DNA of 64,000 nt from Druceiella hillmani (GCA_039881145.1 JAYKKI010000032.1:10841501-10905500), one strand, 5' to 3'; shown: positions 12,266 through 24,292, counted from the first letter of the stretch. Numbers and translations: made by a program. The notes: generated from the letters alone by a model not told the origin.

Positions 12266-12599
12266 ATCACGGCCGTAATCAACTAAAAACGTATCGTCGA
12301 AGCAAATTCCTTTGATCGCTCTTTATATTTTATTCCGAAATCCTACTGTTAATAGTCTGCAATATTACTATTTGTATATTTTTTTAGGATAAATCAATGT
12401 AAATCCGCATTTCTCATTAAAAGCTGTAATTGAGTACCGTAAAACTTTTGAGATACGATCAATTTAATAGAAAAACGGCAAGTGACAAAAAATAAGTATT
12501 TTTTGTTATAAATAAAATACATAAGAAAACATACAAACATTTAGGTAACTCGCAACCAAATCTCAATGTTACCACCAAGATTTCACACGAGCAGAAATT

Positions 12600-12840
12600 A
12601 TTTATTTCGAGCCCCGTGCATGTTCGCTACTGGGTGCCTTTTCTGCGAAAGTAGGTTGTAAATTAGGTATAGGACACCAAGGGTGTTATACAGCTGAATA
12701 CCTCATGAAAATAAACATTTCATTGTGCATGGCGATTTAGTGACGAAACACAAATTCATTCTGAAAGTTGATTAGGGTATTCTTCCTATTTAACGAAACA
12801 TAAGTGAAGTTTGTATCATATCCATTTCTGTACCAAGTCT
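12600..12840 (+). repeat. Dispersed repeat rep-C, copy 2
   Basis: A diverged member in SD1 unit A, with 'aatacctcatgaaaataa', 'ttcattgtgcatggcgattta' and the 'tattcttcctatttaacgaa' tail. Its partner in unit B is at 16,330. Confidence 0.55.
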
Positions 12841-13169
12841 GTAAGCAATATTGGTAACTAGCAGATTATTAATTTTTCTAATCAATATATCTGCAATCCA
12901 GATGTTATTAAATGACACAATATCATTTTAAATAGTGTAATACAAGGACATAAAATCGGATCGAGTCTCTTATTGCATCAGGTATTCTAGAGTACAAAAT
13001 TTATCTTTCATGTGGGTGGATTAAAATTGATAAAACGAAAAAAAAGGATATATAAACCTATGTAAAACATGTGATCAAGAAATCTTTCCTTGACCATCAA
13101 AAGAAACAAATATTGCTATAAGTCAAGGTTGTTACTGTGTTAGGGAATTTAACTATTAAGAACTTTCCT

Positions 13170-13172
<3 letters not shown>

Positions 13173-13242
<70 letters not shown>

Positions 13243-13285
13243 ATACATATATATATATTTGTATATATATATATATATATATATA
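13173..13285. repeat. (TA)n/(TG)n microsatellite
   Basis: A TA run interrupted by gtgtgtgtgtgtgtgta near 13,227 and then more TA. It lies exactly after the 'taagaactttccttaa' anchor of SD1. The corresponding place in unit B (about 17,020) has only 'aatatatcgtc', so the tract expanded in, or was lost from, one copy. Confidence 0.95.
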
Positions 13286-15790
13286 CAGGGTAAATTCCGA
13301 GAAAAATTTGTACCTATTACTATTAAAGGTTGACGTCCAGTAGGAGGTAGATTTCAATTTATCACTCACATTTCGAAAACGACGGTTCACACTTTGAACT
13401 AACCTTCTACCACGTAGTGTTTAACAAATAATATAATTGGATAAGATATAGATATTAACTTTTTGCTCGTTTTGCTCCAAAACAAATAATGAAACTAAAT
13501 CTCCACTCGAAGAAACGGACTCACACTCTTCATTCAGAAACGTAATAGCTTACGTGCTTTTCTTTTTTATATCGAATAATATAACCACATCTCCTTTCTC
13601 ATGAACAATTCATATAAAGAAGAAAAAGGACCACAACAAACAATGAAGGAAAATAAAAATAGTGGCGTCCAAAGCATAGCAGTTTTTTAATAACACCGAT
13701 ATACGCGTCAGGTTGATTTCTGATTCTGAGTGTGTTAACTTTAATCTCATACTCCTGCATTTACATGCTTAAATAATTTCTTTGTGTCATTAGTTATCTA
13801 TTCGAAGAAATTTTTCATTTAGTTTAGTGTGTTTTGGCAGCTACTGTTACAGAATATGAAAATAAATTAATAATTTTTCCCACATGCAACTTAAGTTGAC
13901 GAATTATGAGTACATTATTTCTGATATTCAACTCTGTCATTATATGATATTCAACTCTGTCATATATTATATTAATGATAACGGAATTTTATTGACTTTT
14001 TCTTCAATTTGTCTAATCGGTATGCACAAGAACTACTTCGGCTACATATAGTAACCGCTCAACGTCTGCATCTTATAGTAGAACGAACAAAAATACATTT
14101 AACGGTTCATTAGTGAAACATTAGTGATTTCTTTTAATGTGAGAGTTGCTTTCAACTCTTTCTATCCCCCCAAGTAACGGCAGACAGCTGGAAACTAAAG
14201 TGATAACGACTATTTGAAATTCTATCACGTTTTTTATTTTCGACCGAATACCGAATACCAGGACAATATTCGGCGTAATACTTGACATACTATTTAAATT
14301 ATTTGAAAATTGAGCTTTTTTGATCTGAAATTAAATATAAAGCTGTTATAATATTTGTTTGACATGCATATAATGTATTATTCTCGCATTCATCATTAAA
14401 ATATAATTTAATATTACATTATAAAAGCGGAAGGATGAGATACGGAATTATTTTTTCCCTATTACTAGAAAAAAGTCGATATACTTATCTCTTGTCGGAT
14501 GCCGATTTTAGAAACCAGGTTACTGTTTCGGAAACCATTTGTATTTTTAATTTTGTCTTCTACTTTCAGATTAATATTTTGCTGCAAGCTTTAACCAGAA
14601 CTTGTGAAAACTGCATTCTATTTACTTCTCCAAAAAAAATGGTTTTTCATTTGTCGTTCTGCTTGCGTGAATATTAACTTCCGTTCCATTGTGTTTTTGC
14701 ACTAAATTTGATTACATCGTCACTTACATTTATTTCAACCACTTCCACTTTACTGTCGTATCTAAAATAAGTACTAATTATGTTGGCTTATGACTCATCT
14801 TCCATCTTATCTAAAACTTATCTTATAACATTTTAGGATTTCCAATAAAAGAAATGGGGAACTTTTTTTTTCAAAAAGAATTAATTTTCATCAAGTTTTA
14901 AAAAAATATTTCCTAAAGTCTTTTTACATCGTTAGTATCATAAGCTTTAACTTGCGTATAATATCTGAGGCATTAGTCTTGTTACAGTACAGCTTCATGT
15001 TGACGACAGGTGGAAATCTTTTGTATTCAAGTGTCGGTGCCAAATGCGAATGAATAACTTTACCGAATACTTTGTTATTAAGCTAGAGTTATCGCTCGAA
15101 ATTCCTAAGTGTAAATTAAAGATTCGTTGTATAAAAGAGTCATTATCGGTCGATTGAAATGACGTCACCTAAACTTGAAACTTGAAACTTGTAAATCGTC
15201 AAAAATGGTTATTTTGCGCTATTGCTTTTTGATCGATGATATTTACTTTATATTGATTTAATATTCTTAAGTGAGCTTTTGATGTTTACTGTCATTTGTT
15301 TTTAATATTAAATTTTGTACAAAAAATTATTTCTTAAATTTGCGCGCATAAAACATGTCGATGTTTTAAAATCTTTTCCCAATAGTAACGTTTAAAATAA
15401 ATATATTTTGGCGATTTAAATTTTTAAATAAATTTTCATCAATATGCATGTTCAAATTTATTGAGATTTACATGTAAGAATTTTTAATTTATATCGAAAT
15501 CATTCTCGTTATTTAAGAGAGAAACGACTGCTTTTTCAATATTAAAGTCACTCTATTTATTCAAGAAGAAAGCTTCGTAGCAAAATTTGAATATAACCAC
15601 GTACTAACTACGCCGTCATTTTTATCTTCAAAACGTCGTACTATTTACATAAATCTAAACAATTTTCTGTAGAAAATATACGAAGAACATACAAGCTTAC
15701 TATGCAGACGAGAATATTCACAGGATAACTTTTTATAATTTTTCAATTTCGTGCGCCAAAATGGAATTTACTAGCGCAGTGTATGTATTT

Positions 15791-16139
15791 CTATAGCACG
15801 CTTGTCTCTCGAGACGTTTGCACTAAAATTATTATGGAAATATCAAAATTATATTAAACCCCAAGCCAGTACACAGGGGGATAATGTTGAATGTAGCAAT
15901 ACTCTGTGCTATCTAACATTACTTTTAGTTTGTGCTACGTTTATTGATTTGCTTCTAGTGTATCGTTGCATATTCTCAAAATGAAATACTTACGGAATTA
16001 CCCCGGTATCTATCCGACTGTCCTGTGTTTCTTCTCTTAACTATATATAATCTTATTATTAGGGTTATATTTCGCATAACATCTTGATCATGACTACTCG
16101 CTTCGTCTACAATATAACTATATTCACTATATTTTTCAA
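15791..16139. other. Junction between SD1 units, no gene seen
   Basis: A 60-codon frame (15,802-15,984) is present but has no recognisable features. This stretch lies between the last matched block of unit A and the first matched block of unit B. Confidence 0.5.
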
Positions 16140-16329
16140 ACCATTTGTAAATCCGTATTACTTATTAAATACTACAATTTATTTTCAATTTTAAGATAAA
16201 ATAAATGTAATGGAAAGACGGCAAGTAAGTTAAAATAAATGTTTTTATTATAAATACATGAAAAAATAAAAAATTCAACTTTACCACCGAATCAGCGGGC
16301 CGCAAATATTTATTTTGAGTTCAATGTCG

Positions 16330-16545
16330 CTGTCGGTTAACATTTCTATAGAAGATGAGCAATAAATGAAGGATAGTATATCGAAGATGATACGATATGA
16401 CAATGATGAATGCAAAAATGTACGGTGCATATCGATTTAATGACAAAAGACGATCGGCGTTATGAAAATCCTCTGGAGTGCCCCTACTATTTAATAATAT
16501 GTACGTAAAGTTTTTATTATATCCATTTACATTCCAAACTATGGA
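16330..16545 (+). repeat. Dispersed repeat rep-C, copy 3
   Basis: Rep-C member in SD1 unit B, with 'gaagatgatacgatatga', 'tgcatatcgatttaatgaca', 'gatcggcgttatgaaaatc' and 'cctactatttaat'. It is closer to copy 1 than to its unit A partner in the central block. Confidence 0.55.
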
Positions 16546-17449
16546 AAATATTAGAAACTAGAAAAATAATATGCATAGAAATCTTTACAATCGATATACA
16601 GGCAACATAGATTTTAAAATTTTTACGATTATTATATTAAACGGCTTTAAAAAATATAACAAATCGGATCGACCACATCATTGCATACCAATATATAGAC
16701 TAGAATATTTACCATTTATGTAACTAGAACATTCATGACAGACAGAAAATAATTTTGCAGGAGCATATAGCAATGTAAAACATATAAAACTATTGTAAAG
16801 AAATTTTAAATATTATAAGTAACTGAATTATATACTTCTTTGAAGGAGATATATACTTTAGTTACATATATTATCTAACAACACGGGCTTTTAAAAAAAA
16901 CATGAAATAGAATATTTACAAAGGCACCGTTTCTTTGACCCTCAAAGCGAACAAATATTGCTAAAGTCCAGGCTGTTATCGGGTTAAGAAGTTTAACTAT
17001 TAAGAATTCCTTGAAAATATATCGTCAACACAAAGCATAAGATAGTAACTCTAATACAATTTAAGAACTGTACTCATACCTACACGAAAACTTTTTAGAA
17101 ATGTGTGTACGGTATATTCCAATAAATATTTCTATGTAATCTAATTAAGAGTTGACGTCTGATAAAAGGTTAATTTCAATTTATCACTAGCCCCGAATCA
17201 TGTTGCGCGCCGGTAATCATTCACCTGGCAAGAAGTGACAGATTTAGTTAATGTATTATTATGTTCCCGTTTTGCTCAAAAACTAGTAATGGGCTCCTGA
17301 CTCTCCACTCGACAGTTCGGGTTCTTATTCTTCAGGTAGAAGAGTAACTACTTATATATCTTTCCTTATTCAAATAAAGCAATATAACTTTCCTTCTTTT
17401 AATCAAATGTTTTTCTGGTGAACAATTCATGTAAAAAGAAGAATATATT

Positions 17450-17735
17450 ATTGAATATATCTGGCGTTAACTTTGTAGAAATTCATTATTAATTTTCATT
17501 CACAAATTAATGGAACTCCGTGATATAGTATTATTTCTACTTTATTTAAATTCTTAACAACGACCTAGGTTTTGCGATATGATCTTCAGTTATCTTTATA
17601 AATTGCACACCTGAAGATGTTGTCATACAACGAAACCTAGGTCGAGGTTAAGAATTTAAATAAAGTAGAAATAATACGTAGTTATGAAACTATGTATTAT
17701 TTCTACTTAATTTAAATATTTGTGAATGAAAATTA
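17450..17735 (+). mobile_element. Palindromic Penelope-type copy (PAL-2)
   Basis: A 286-bp insertion in SD1 unit B with both arms. The left arm runs from attgaatatatctggcg through 'gtagtattatttctact' and an inverted 'acgacctaggtttt'. The right arm has 'cctgaagatgttgtcat', 'acgaaacctaggtcg' and 'agtagaaataatac'. The right end contains an extra local duplication of the 'tgtattatttctact' block. Unit A has contiguous sequence here (around 13,620-13,640). Non-coding. Confidence 0.75.
17607..17647 (+). ncRNA. Hammerhead-like motif (PAL-2)
   Basis: ctgaaga, then t, then the stem gttgt/acaac with loop cat, then gaaac, ctag and gtc. The stem is identical to the other copies while the loop differs (cat here, aat or aaa elsewhere), which supports a folded stem. 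Stem I is weaker here (acac against gagg). Confidence 0.5.
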
Positions 17736-18049
17736 GAGGAATGATATTAAACAATATAGCAAAATATAAAGAGAAGCATTCAATGGACAGCAGCCTTTGT
17801 AATTATATACGCGACAGATTTATTTATGATTCTGAGTCTGTGTTCACTTTAATCTTATACTTTTATTCTTATTATTTTTTGCGACTTTAGTTATTAATTT
17901 ATGAAAATCCTCCATTTCTTTCAGTGTATTTTTACAGCTCGTCTTACTAAATATGAGGATTAGTGAATAGTTTTTCGTACATTCAAATTATATTATCTAT
18001 TTATGAGTATTTTGTTTCTTATATTCAACTAAATCTTGATATCCCTATT

Positions 18050-18480
18050 CATTTTTCGTGTAAATTTAACAATAACGAAAGGTCTTTTTCTCATAGAATC
18101 ACTTCGATATCAGTGTGTCTGTCGGTCTGTCAACACCCTTTTTCTCAGAAACACGTAAAGATCTTAAGTTGAAATTAATGTAAAATACGCAAATCTCCGA
18201 TCCTTGGAAGCAGTAAAGAAATCAAGCTTCTTAATCAACGCAATTAAAAAATTACGCCATTTATGTCGCATATTTAGACACTCTCAAATAAATCAAAATA
18301 TATACGATATTCCCCGTTGATGTATAATGAAATTTTGGCAAGAAGCAAGGTCTTCAAGTAAATAATTCGAACGTCGTTAATTTAAAGTAGTATCACATAA
18401 AAAAAAATGTTTTTTTAAATATGCACCTATGAACGATATAGTATCCTCATATTGCGAGTTTCACTCAAGTTCGACAGTTT
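18050..18480 (+). repeat. Dispersed repeat rep-D, copy c
   Basis: Closely matches 62,098-62,520: 'agaatcacttcgatatcagtg', 'tctgtcggtctgtcaacacc', 'tttttctcagaaacacgtaaa', 'atcttaagttgaaatt', 'atcaagcttctta', 'catttatgtcgcatatttagacactctcaaataaat', 'ttccccgttgatg', 'aaattttggcaagaagcaag', 'cgttaatttaaagtagtatcac', and an end at 'tcatattgcgag'. It is absent from SD1 unit A, so it appears to be an insertion after the duplication. Confidence 0.75.
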
Positions 18481-19232
18481 TTTTTATTTATTTATGCAAA
18501 TGCCAAATAAAGTGAACTAGCAACGACTATGTGGTATTCGGCCACATTTTAGATTTCACCCTAATTCTGAATTCTCTTTTAAAATTGGTTTCTGATGATA
18601 TTTTTATCCAAAATTTATTATTGCTCAATTTAATCTAATATATTAATCAAAGCGTGGAAACTGCGTGTGTTATTATTTTTTCTCCATTGCAAGAATAAAA
18701 TATATTTCTTTACTTCTTGCCAGATACTAATTTCGAATAACAGGTTGCGGTTTCAGAACAGTTTTCTTTTAATAAATAATTCTTTCAAGTCCAGATACAT
18801 ATTTTGCAACAAGCTTTAACCTGATATTTTGAAAACTTCAATCCATTTATTCCTACGAATAAAATGGTTTTATATTTCCTTTTCGTGTATTATTTAGGGT
18901 GTTTGAATATTAAGTTCAGTTCCAACGGTGCACTCAAAACCCGCTTGCGTCATCATTAATATTTATTTAAACTTCTATCTTTTCACAGCAATTCCTGAAA
19001 TATACGAGTTCATTGACCGTCTTCCATTTCTTTTAAACAGGGGGAGCTTGCACATCGTTACAAATTGTTTTATAGCTTAATAAATTGTTTAGTAAAATGT
19101 GCCAGCGGACTCTTTTCTTCTTAAAAAGTATTCATTCTCACCAAGACTTAAAAAACTTACTTTAACCCTTATTAAACACAATTAAATAAAACTACGTGTT
19201 GTAGTATTATTTCTACTTTCTTTAATTTCTTT

Positions 19233-19274
19233 ACCACGACCTAGGTTTCGTTGTTTTACAACATCTTCAGGTGT
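19233..19274 (-). ncRNA. Hammerhead-like motif (PAL-3, left arm)
   Basis: On the minus strand: ctgaaga, t, stem gttgt/acaac with loop aaa, gaaac, ctag, gtc, gtgg. All blocks of the family consensus are present; stem I has one mismatch (acac against gtgg). Confidence 0.5.
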
Positions 19275-19494
19275 GATGTTCAAACGATTTGTTTTTGGAA
19301 GCTTTCGTTTTCCAAACCGCTATACTAGAAACTATATTTGAAACCACTTGAGATTCATTTGAAAACTCTGTCAGTTTTGTTTCTTAGCTATTAGATGAAA
19401 ACTGTTGTGAAAATAGTAAACCGCGTACTGCGTCTTGTACTAATCCTGAATATGAAGGCACTGTCGAATCCAACTGATAACCGGATGATTGAAA

Positions 19495-19690
19495 TTGATG
19501 CAGAAAAAGTGAAGGTACAGTGTCATTTACTAATCTGCGGAGCCCAGTTTTGGTTTCTTACATAGATAATTCCGGAAAATGTGGTTAACAGATTTTATTC
19601 CAAATATTTGGTGCCCAGTCGGACTTCCTTACAGCATTTATCAATTTTTTCATCAAGTTTGGATCTATCAGACATATGCAAATAAGGTGA
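19495..19690 (-). pseudogene. THAP zinc-finger domain fragment (broken)
   Basis: The minus strand reads as the end of a THAP domain. It has a DPNL...KKLINAVRKSDW-like helix, WNKIC, then a stop at 19,585-19,587, then P-HFPE (the C-x2-HF pattern of the C2CH zinc site). A second stop follows, then TGLRRLVNDTVPSLFLH, matching the usual 'RRLKPDAVPTLF'-type end of THAP domains. The N-terminal CxxC part is missing; (TA)n sequence lies there. THAP domains bind DNA and occur in transposases (P, Phantom, Kolobok types) and in host proteins. With two stops and no start it is a relic. Which gene it came from cannot be told. The open reading may continue to about 19,290 without a recognised domain. Confidence 0.65.
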
Positions 19691-19711
19691 TTGCATAATG
19701 GTGATTGTGGT

Positions 19712-19719
19712 ACATATAT

Positions 19720-19795
<76 letters not shown>

Positions 19796-19801
19796 GTATG
19801 T
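19712..19801. repeat. (TA)n/(TATG)n microsatellite
   Basis: A TA tract with two internal variants, ending in five tatg units. It lies inside PAL-3 and directly abuts the truncated THAP fragment. Confidence 0.95.
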
Positions 19802-20330
19802 ATTATAGAAAAAATATATGAAAACTTTTCCACGGGCCGATGAGAGATAAAGTTAACTATATTCACAATTAAATGAAACTACATGATGTAGTATAGCAAA
19901 GATCTTTGCTAATATCCCACCTGAAGATGTAATACAACGAAACCTATGTAGTGGTAAAGAAATTAAAGAAAGTAGAAATAATACTACATCACGCAGTTTC
20001 ATTTAATTGTAAAAAATTAACGCCAAATATATTCAATCTTATTAAACAGTTTTTATTATAGATTTTAACTTGCTTACAAGATGTGATGAATTTATTAGTC
20101 TTGTCACAGTACCGCCTTATAGTGACAGCATGTGGAAATACTTTCAAGCATATGTGGAATACTTCTTAATGTTGAATACTTTTAAATATATAAGCGCTTA
20201 ATCCAGCATAACTGTGATATCGAATATTTGTCTATTCTACTATTGTCCTCGATGAATATTTTTTATTCGACTTAAAAGCTATTTGTTGGAATACATATCC
20301 TTTAGCTAACCAAAATATATCTTTAATTTT

Positions 20331-20822
20331 AGATATATTTTGCCTTAATTTTGTAGAAATGCGTTATTCGCAATTAGATGAAACGAAGTGAAGTAGTATT
20401 ATTTCTACTTTTTTTAAGTCCTTTACGATCACTCAAATTTGTTATATTACAACATCTTCAGATGGGCTATTGATAAAGATGAACTCTTAGAAACTTCCAA
20501 CAGTATTCATGTATTATACAATATTAACAGTATTTATATATTACACAATTAAAAATACTAATGACTTTCAAAAATATGATAAAAACTACACCGCTCCCCT
20601 ACAATAATCTCACTAACGGAAGCAGCGGGAAAACTTGCACAAACCCGGCTTCCGCTATTGTTTTGTGTAATATGTAAATGTTGTTGGAAGTTCCTAAGAG
20701 TTAAACTTTACTAATAGCCCATCTTAAGATGTAATACAACGAAACTTAGATCGAGAAAGAAAGAGTAAAGAACTTAAAGAAAGTAGAAATAATACTATAT
20801 CAAGTAGTTTCATTTAATTGTG
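20331..20822 (+). mobile_element. Palindromic Penelope-type copy (PAL-4)
   Basis: About 490 bp with both arms. The left arm runs from 'gatatattttgccttaattt' through 'gtagtattatttctact' to 'catcttcagatggg'. The right arm runs back through 'cccatcttaagatg', 'tacaacgaaactta' and 'agtagaaataatac'. Between them is part of the inner arm of the large element, including 'cacaaacccggcttccgctattgt' split over 20,639-20,662, which matches 58,931-58,954. This is an independent, more diverged copy. It is absent from SD1 unit A. Confidence 0.75.
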
Positions 20823-21390
20823 CAAAATACATTTTGTCAATCTATTGAAATAATATAGTAATAAAACCAGGAAATTGTCAAACATTTTAGATACAAGGTT
20901 ACTGTGTTACCAATTATTTATATGATTTTTGATATTAGCTTTTTCATATTTGCATATTCAAGGCGAACATATGATGATTAATGTCATTTGTTTTGATACT
21001 AAATTATTTATAAAAAATGGTTCCTTTAATTTTATGATTAAGATACGTACATATTTTCTTCCTACTTTTATACGAATATTTACAAAATAATCTATAGCTC
21101 TAATAATTCTTACCGTTTAAATTTAAAAGAAATCCTCATTAAAAAATATATTTAAATTCATTGACCCCTGAATTGTTTTTACTGATATATCAAGGGTTCA
21201 AATTAAAAATGCAAATATCAAAAGAAATATAGTTAAACCATTTAAAAATGAACCTGTTATTTTAATATTTAAATCATAGAATAATTTTCTTTATAAAAGA
21301 GCATGAAAAACATAAAAGCTCGCTATGAAAAAGCTATTCACTTGAAAACTGCTTATAATTTTTCAAGTCGCACACTTGTCTGACCTTTGA

Positions 21391-23104
21391 TACTTTTTTT
21401 GTTCCGATCCCGCCGTTTGTGTTAATATTGTTATGCAAATACCAAAAAAATATTAAATTCTAAGTCGATGTATACAGACAAAAGTAGGTGTCATATTAGG
21501 TGTCGTAATATTATTTTCCTTATGTGGAATATTGCTTTTAGCTCGTGATACCTGTATTGTTTTATTTTTGATAACGTTTTTCTTTACTTCACTTGAGTTT
21601 TCATTTTAAATGCTTTTTCATGTGTCCGTTAATGAAGTGAAAATATTTGATATAAATATGATGCTTATATTTTTCAGTAATTAACGAAATTTGCTGCAAA
21701 GTTTCCCGCGGGTGGGTGCTTTATTATAGTCTATGGTGCCTATTTTGCTATTAATCAAATTTATATACCGTAACGCACAATTTTTATATAGTTGGTTTAA
21801 CTAGTCTTTGTAATTAATTGATTTCAAATTCTATTAAATCTATAAATTATACAACTATGAAGTGGATAGTATTCATATTTATATTCAATAAATGTCTAAT
21901 AATAACGACATTAACAAAACCTATTTGTGGAGAAACTATTTTATGAAAAGCATATATGAATACAAAACATAATACAGTTTTACAATAAAGTCGTCTTTAA
22001 AAAAATTTTAAAAATTTACGTGCGATAAATATCACAAATTGAAAAAAGAAAATTTTAAGTACATATAAAACTCACAATATTAAAGCACCGAAGACACTTA
22101 GGTACGTACGGAAATTTAAAAGTGCTAATATTTCCACAAAATTATTTACATTATTTTTCATTAAATTAAATTTGTTTCGTAATATATTTTTCAAAGGTGT
22201 AAAAATATTATAAATTTCTCAAAAATTAGGAGAAATGTCAAATTCTGAAAAAAATATATCGAATTCCCATGAATAGTTCTTTCAATTGATATTTAACAAA
22301 ATACAAAAACAATTTTAAAAAACTTTCGGGTACTTTAATCGCCCTATATTTAATAAAAATATTAATATTTTTGGAGTTTAACTATTGAGATATATGTCGA
22401 TGAATAATTATCCTTTACCGATATGCCACTACAATTTGAAGTTTCGACATCAAATTATTTTTTAATATAACACCTGTAATAGAAGGACGGACATGTGAGT
22501 TTTATTGTAAAAGGAATCGGTTTTATTTCCTTTTGAGGTAGCAAACTCAAGGAAAATTATGAATTTAGTATTACATAAATTTACTGAGCTTAAATATTTG
22601 TATAAATTGCTCACTGAATAGTATTAAATATGAGTTGAAATTAATAAATTATTGCATTGATCAAACAAAAATAAAAACCTTCCTGGAAACTAGTCGGTTA
22701 GGATTATTTTCTGTTTGTATAAAATAGCATAAACTAAGAAATAGTCTGCTACGTCTCGATTCCGATCTAAAGAGACTAACATAGTACATAGTAGTATTAG
22801 TGGTGATGATAGCAATAAATTTACGTTTACCTAAAACACATTCTCATTTAATGCTTCTGTGAAACTAAAATAGTTTATTAAAGAAATAACTTTACACTTC
22901 ATAGTTTTTCAAAATATTCTAGATATGCTAGGAATATACTTACATGGTAAAAATATCTTGAAGAAATGTAAAATAACTTACAAAATTAATCTTTAAACAA
23001 TCTTTCAATTGTATTCGCACATGTTATGAGAAATATAAAGAAAAGAGAATTTTACATGCATCCTCTAAAATTTTCTTATGAATATATTTGACGTGAGATG
23101 TATG
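21391..23104. other. AT-rich DNA, no gene seen
   Basis: No coding frame or known element was recognised. One GC-richer word, 'tttcccgcgggtgggtg' near 21,700, stands out but has no partner that I can see. Confidence 0.6.
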
Positions 23105-23140
23105 TAGGTTAGGTTAGGTTAGGTTAGGTTAGGTTAGGTT
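23105..23140. repeat. Interstitial insect telomere-type repeat (TTAGG)7
   Basis: Thirty-six bases of perfect pentamer repeat in the phase taggt. TTAGG is the telomere repeat of most insect orders. Here it lies within ordinary AT-rich DNA, so it is interstitial: a repaired break, an old telomere junction or a simple microsatellite. Confidence 0.9.
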
Positions 23141-23271
23141 CTAAAAATTCTTAAATTTAAAGGTTCTGTTTCAAATACATCTAAGAGAAACGGTTCCGAC
23201 AGACGGATAAAGGGGTGAGTGATATAATAAAATTTTCCCTTTTTCCTTTTGAGGCTCGAAATCCTGAATAA

Positions 23272-23280
23272 CATATATAT

Positions 23281-23313
<33 letters not shown>

Positions 23314-23334
23314 AATATATATATATATATGTAT

Positions 23335-23382
<48 letters not shown>
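23272..23382. repeat. (TA)n microsatellite
   Basis: TA tract with aaat and gtatag interruptions, about 110 bases. Frames of 91 and 105 codons crossing it on the minus strand are artefacts. Confidence 0.95.
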
Positions 23383-23385
<3 letters not shown>

Positions 23386-24254
23386 GGTATCTCGTAATGA
23401 GTGGACCAACGAAATGTCGGTGAAAAAGGAGTTATTATACATACGAAACAATACATTTGATTATATTGGACCTAACATTTTTTTAATTTTTGTTTGAAAA
23501 AAAAATTGTATTAGCTATTATCACTATTTCTACTTTTTAATTTTTTTTACAAAATCTTTAAGAGAACATTCGTCTTTCCAATTAAAATGTAATCCATTCC
23601 TTATTATTGGCAACTTAAGAAAACGCTGAAATATGTGCATTTTTTCAAATTAAACACTGACATATGTGCGTTTTTTCAATTATAAAACATGATAAATGAT
23701 TTTTGAACAATGCGAGTGTAAAAAAATGTACGGCATCCTTACGGAACTTTATTTTAAAAGCATCTGCAGTTCTCACAAATTCCAAAAAGGTAATATTGTT
23801 GCAATTAATTCGGTAAATATTCGAAAAATACCTGCCATATTGAAATAACTCCGCATCCGCAGAAATACTTACGATTAAAACAACCGTTTATCAGAAATGT
23901 TTCGCTATCTCTTTCCCACCCGTATAGTCTTTTACTCCATCTCTCAACAACTTCGCTTCTTTTGTGACATATCGCTCGGAGCTAACAACGTGTTTTTTGC
24001 TATTTTTTTCCTAGCTCTGTTTTCATTTGTTGACCTTCGCTGGAATTGGACCTTGATTGTGCTTGTGACTTGGATCTTATTTGACTAACTGCATTGCAAA
24101 GTGCTTCAGATCTGCATTGCTCGTAAATATGCAGAAATATATTTCATTTACGTACTAATAATTACTTTTCATGCGCAGTAACAAAAATTTAAAAAAATAT
24201 ATCTCTAAAACTATTAGACCTAGGATAATAGAATTTATTGTTTCGTGTAACTAC
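23383..24254. other. AT-rich DNA, no gene seen
   Basis: A 63-codon frame at 23,897-24,088 has a hydrophobic stretch but no recognisable family or supporting context. Nothing else was recognised. Confidence 0.55.
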
Positions 24255-24255
24255 C

Positions 24256-24292
<37 letters not shown>

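Larger units (their letters stand above)
12380..15790 (+). repeat. Tandem duplication SD1, unit A
   Basis: About 3.4 kb that matches unit B (16,140-21,390) block by block in the same orientation. Anchor pairs are: 12,475/16,220 (acggcaagt), 12,600-12,840/16,300-16,545 (rep-C), 13,085-13,180/16,930-17,020 (aacaaatattgct...aactattaagaa), 13,325-13,365/17,150-17,205 (gttgacgtc...tttcaatttatcac), 13,465-13,625/17,265-17,445, 13,715-13,860/17,815-17,950, 14,500-14,760/18,725-19,000 (tttgctgcaagctttaacc), 14,965-15,020/20,085-20,135, 15,265-15,460/20,965-21,160, and 15,735-15,785/21,345-21,375. The copies are strongly diverged. An 80-codon frame at 14,435-14,677 is not kept in unit B, so I do not call it a gene. 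Confidence 0.75.
19179..20037 (-). mobile_element. Composite palindromic element with captured THAP fragment (PAL-3)
   Basis: An 859-bp insertion in SD1 unit B. A direct repeat cttattaaaca flanks it at 19,168-19,178 and 20,038-20,048, consistent with a target-site duplication of 9-11 bp. It begins with an inverted PAL arm (cacaattaaat...ctaggtttcgttg...catcttcagg, to about 19,275). It continues with a THAP-like pseudogene on the minus strand and a (TA)n tract, and ends with a complete short PAL copy (19,864-20,037) very like PAL-1. Because the duplication flanks the whole, either it moved as one unit or one PAL copy was itself enlarged in place. Confidence 0.65.
16140..21390 (+). repeat. Tandem duplication SD1, unit B
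   Basis: Second copy of unit A, longer by about 1.8 kb. The excess is roughly accounted for by four insertions that are absent from unit A: palindromic elements at 17,450-17,735, 19,179-20,037 and 20,331-20,822, and rep-D copy c at 18,050-18,480. The matched blocks on each side of every insertion are contiguous in unit A, so unit A acts as the empty site. No host gene is visible. Confidence 0.75.

Noticed and set aside
19179..20037. Calling the element a Mutator/Phantom or P-type DNA transposon because of THAP and a 9-11 bp duplication
   Set aside because: The family's largest member carries a Penelope-type GIY-YIG nuclease, and another copy has a 12-bp duplication. A transposase was not seen. 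Left as an alternative in the findings.
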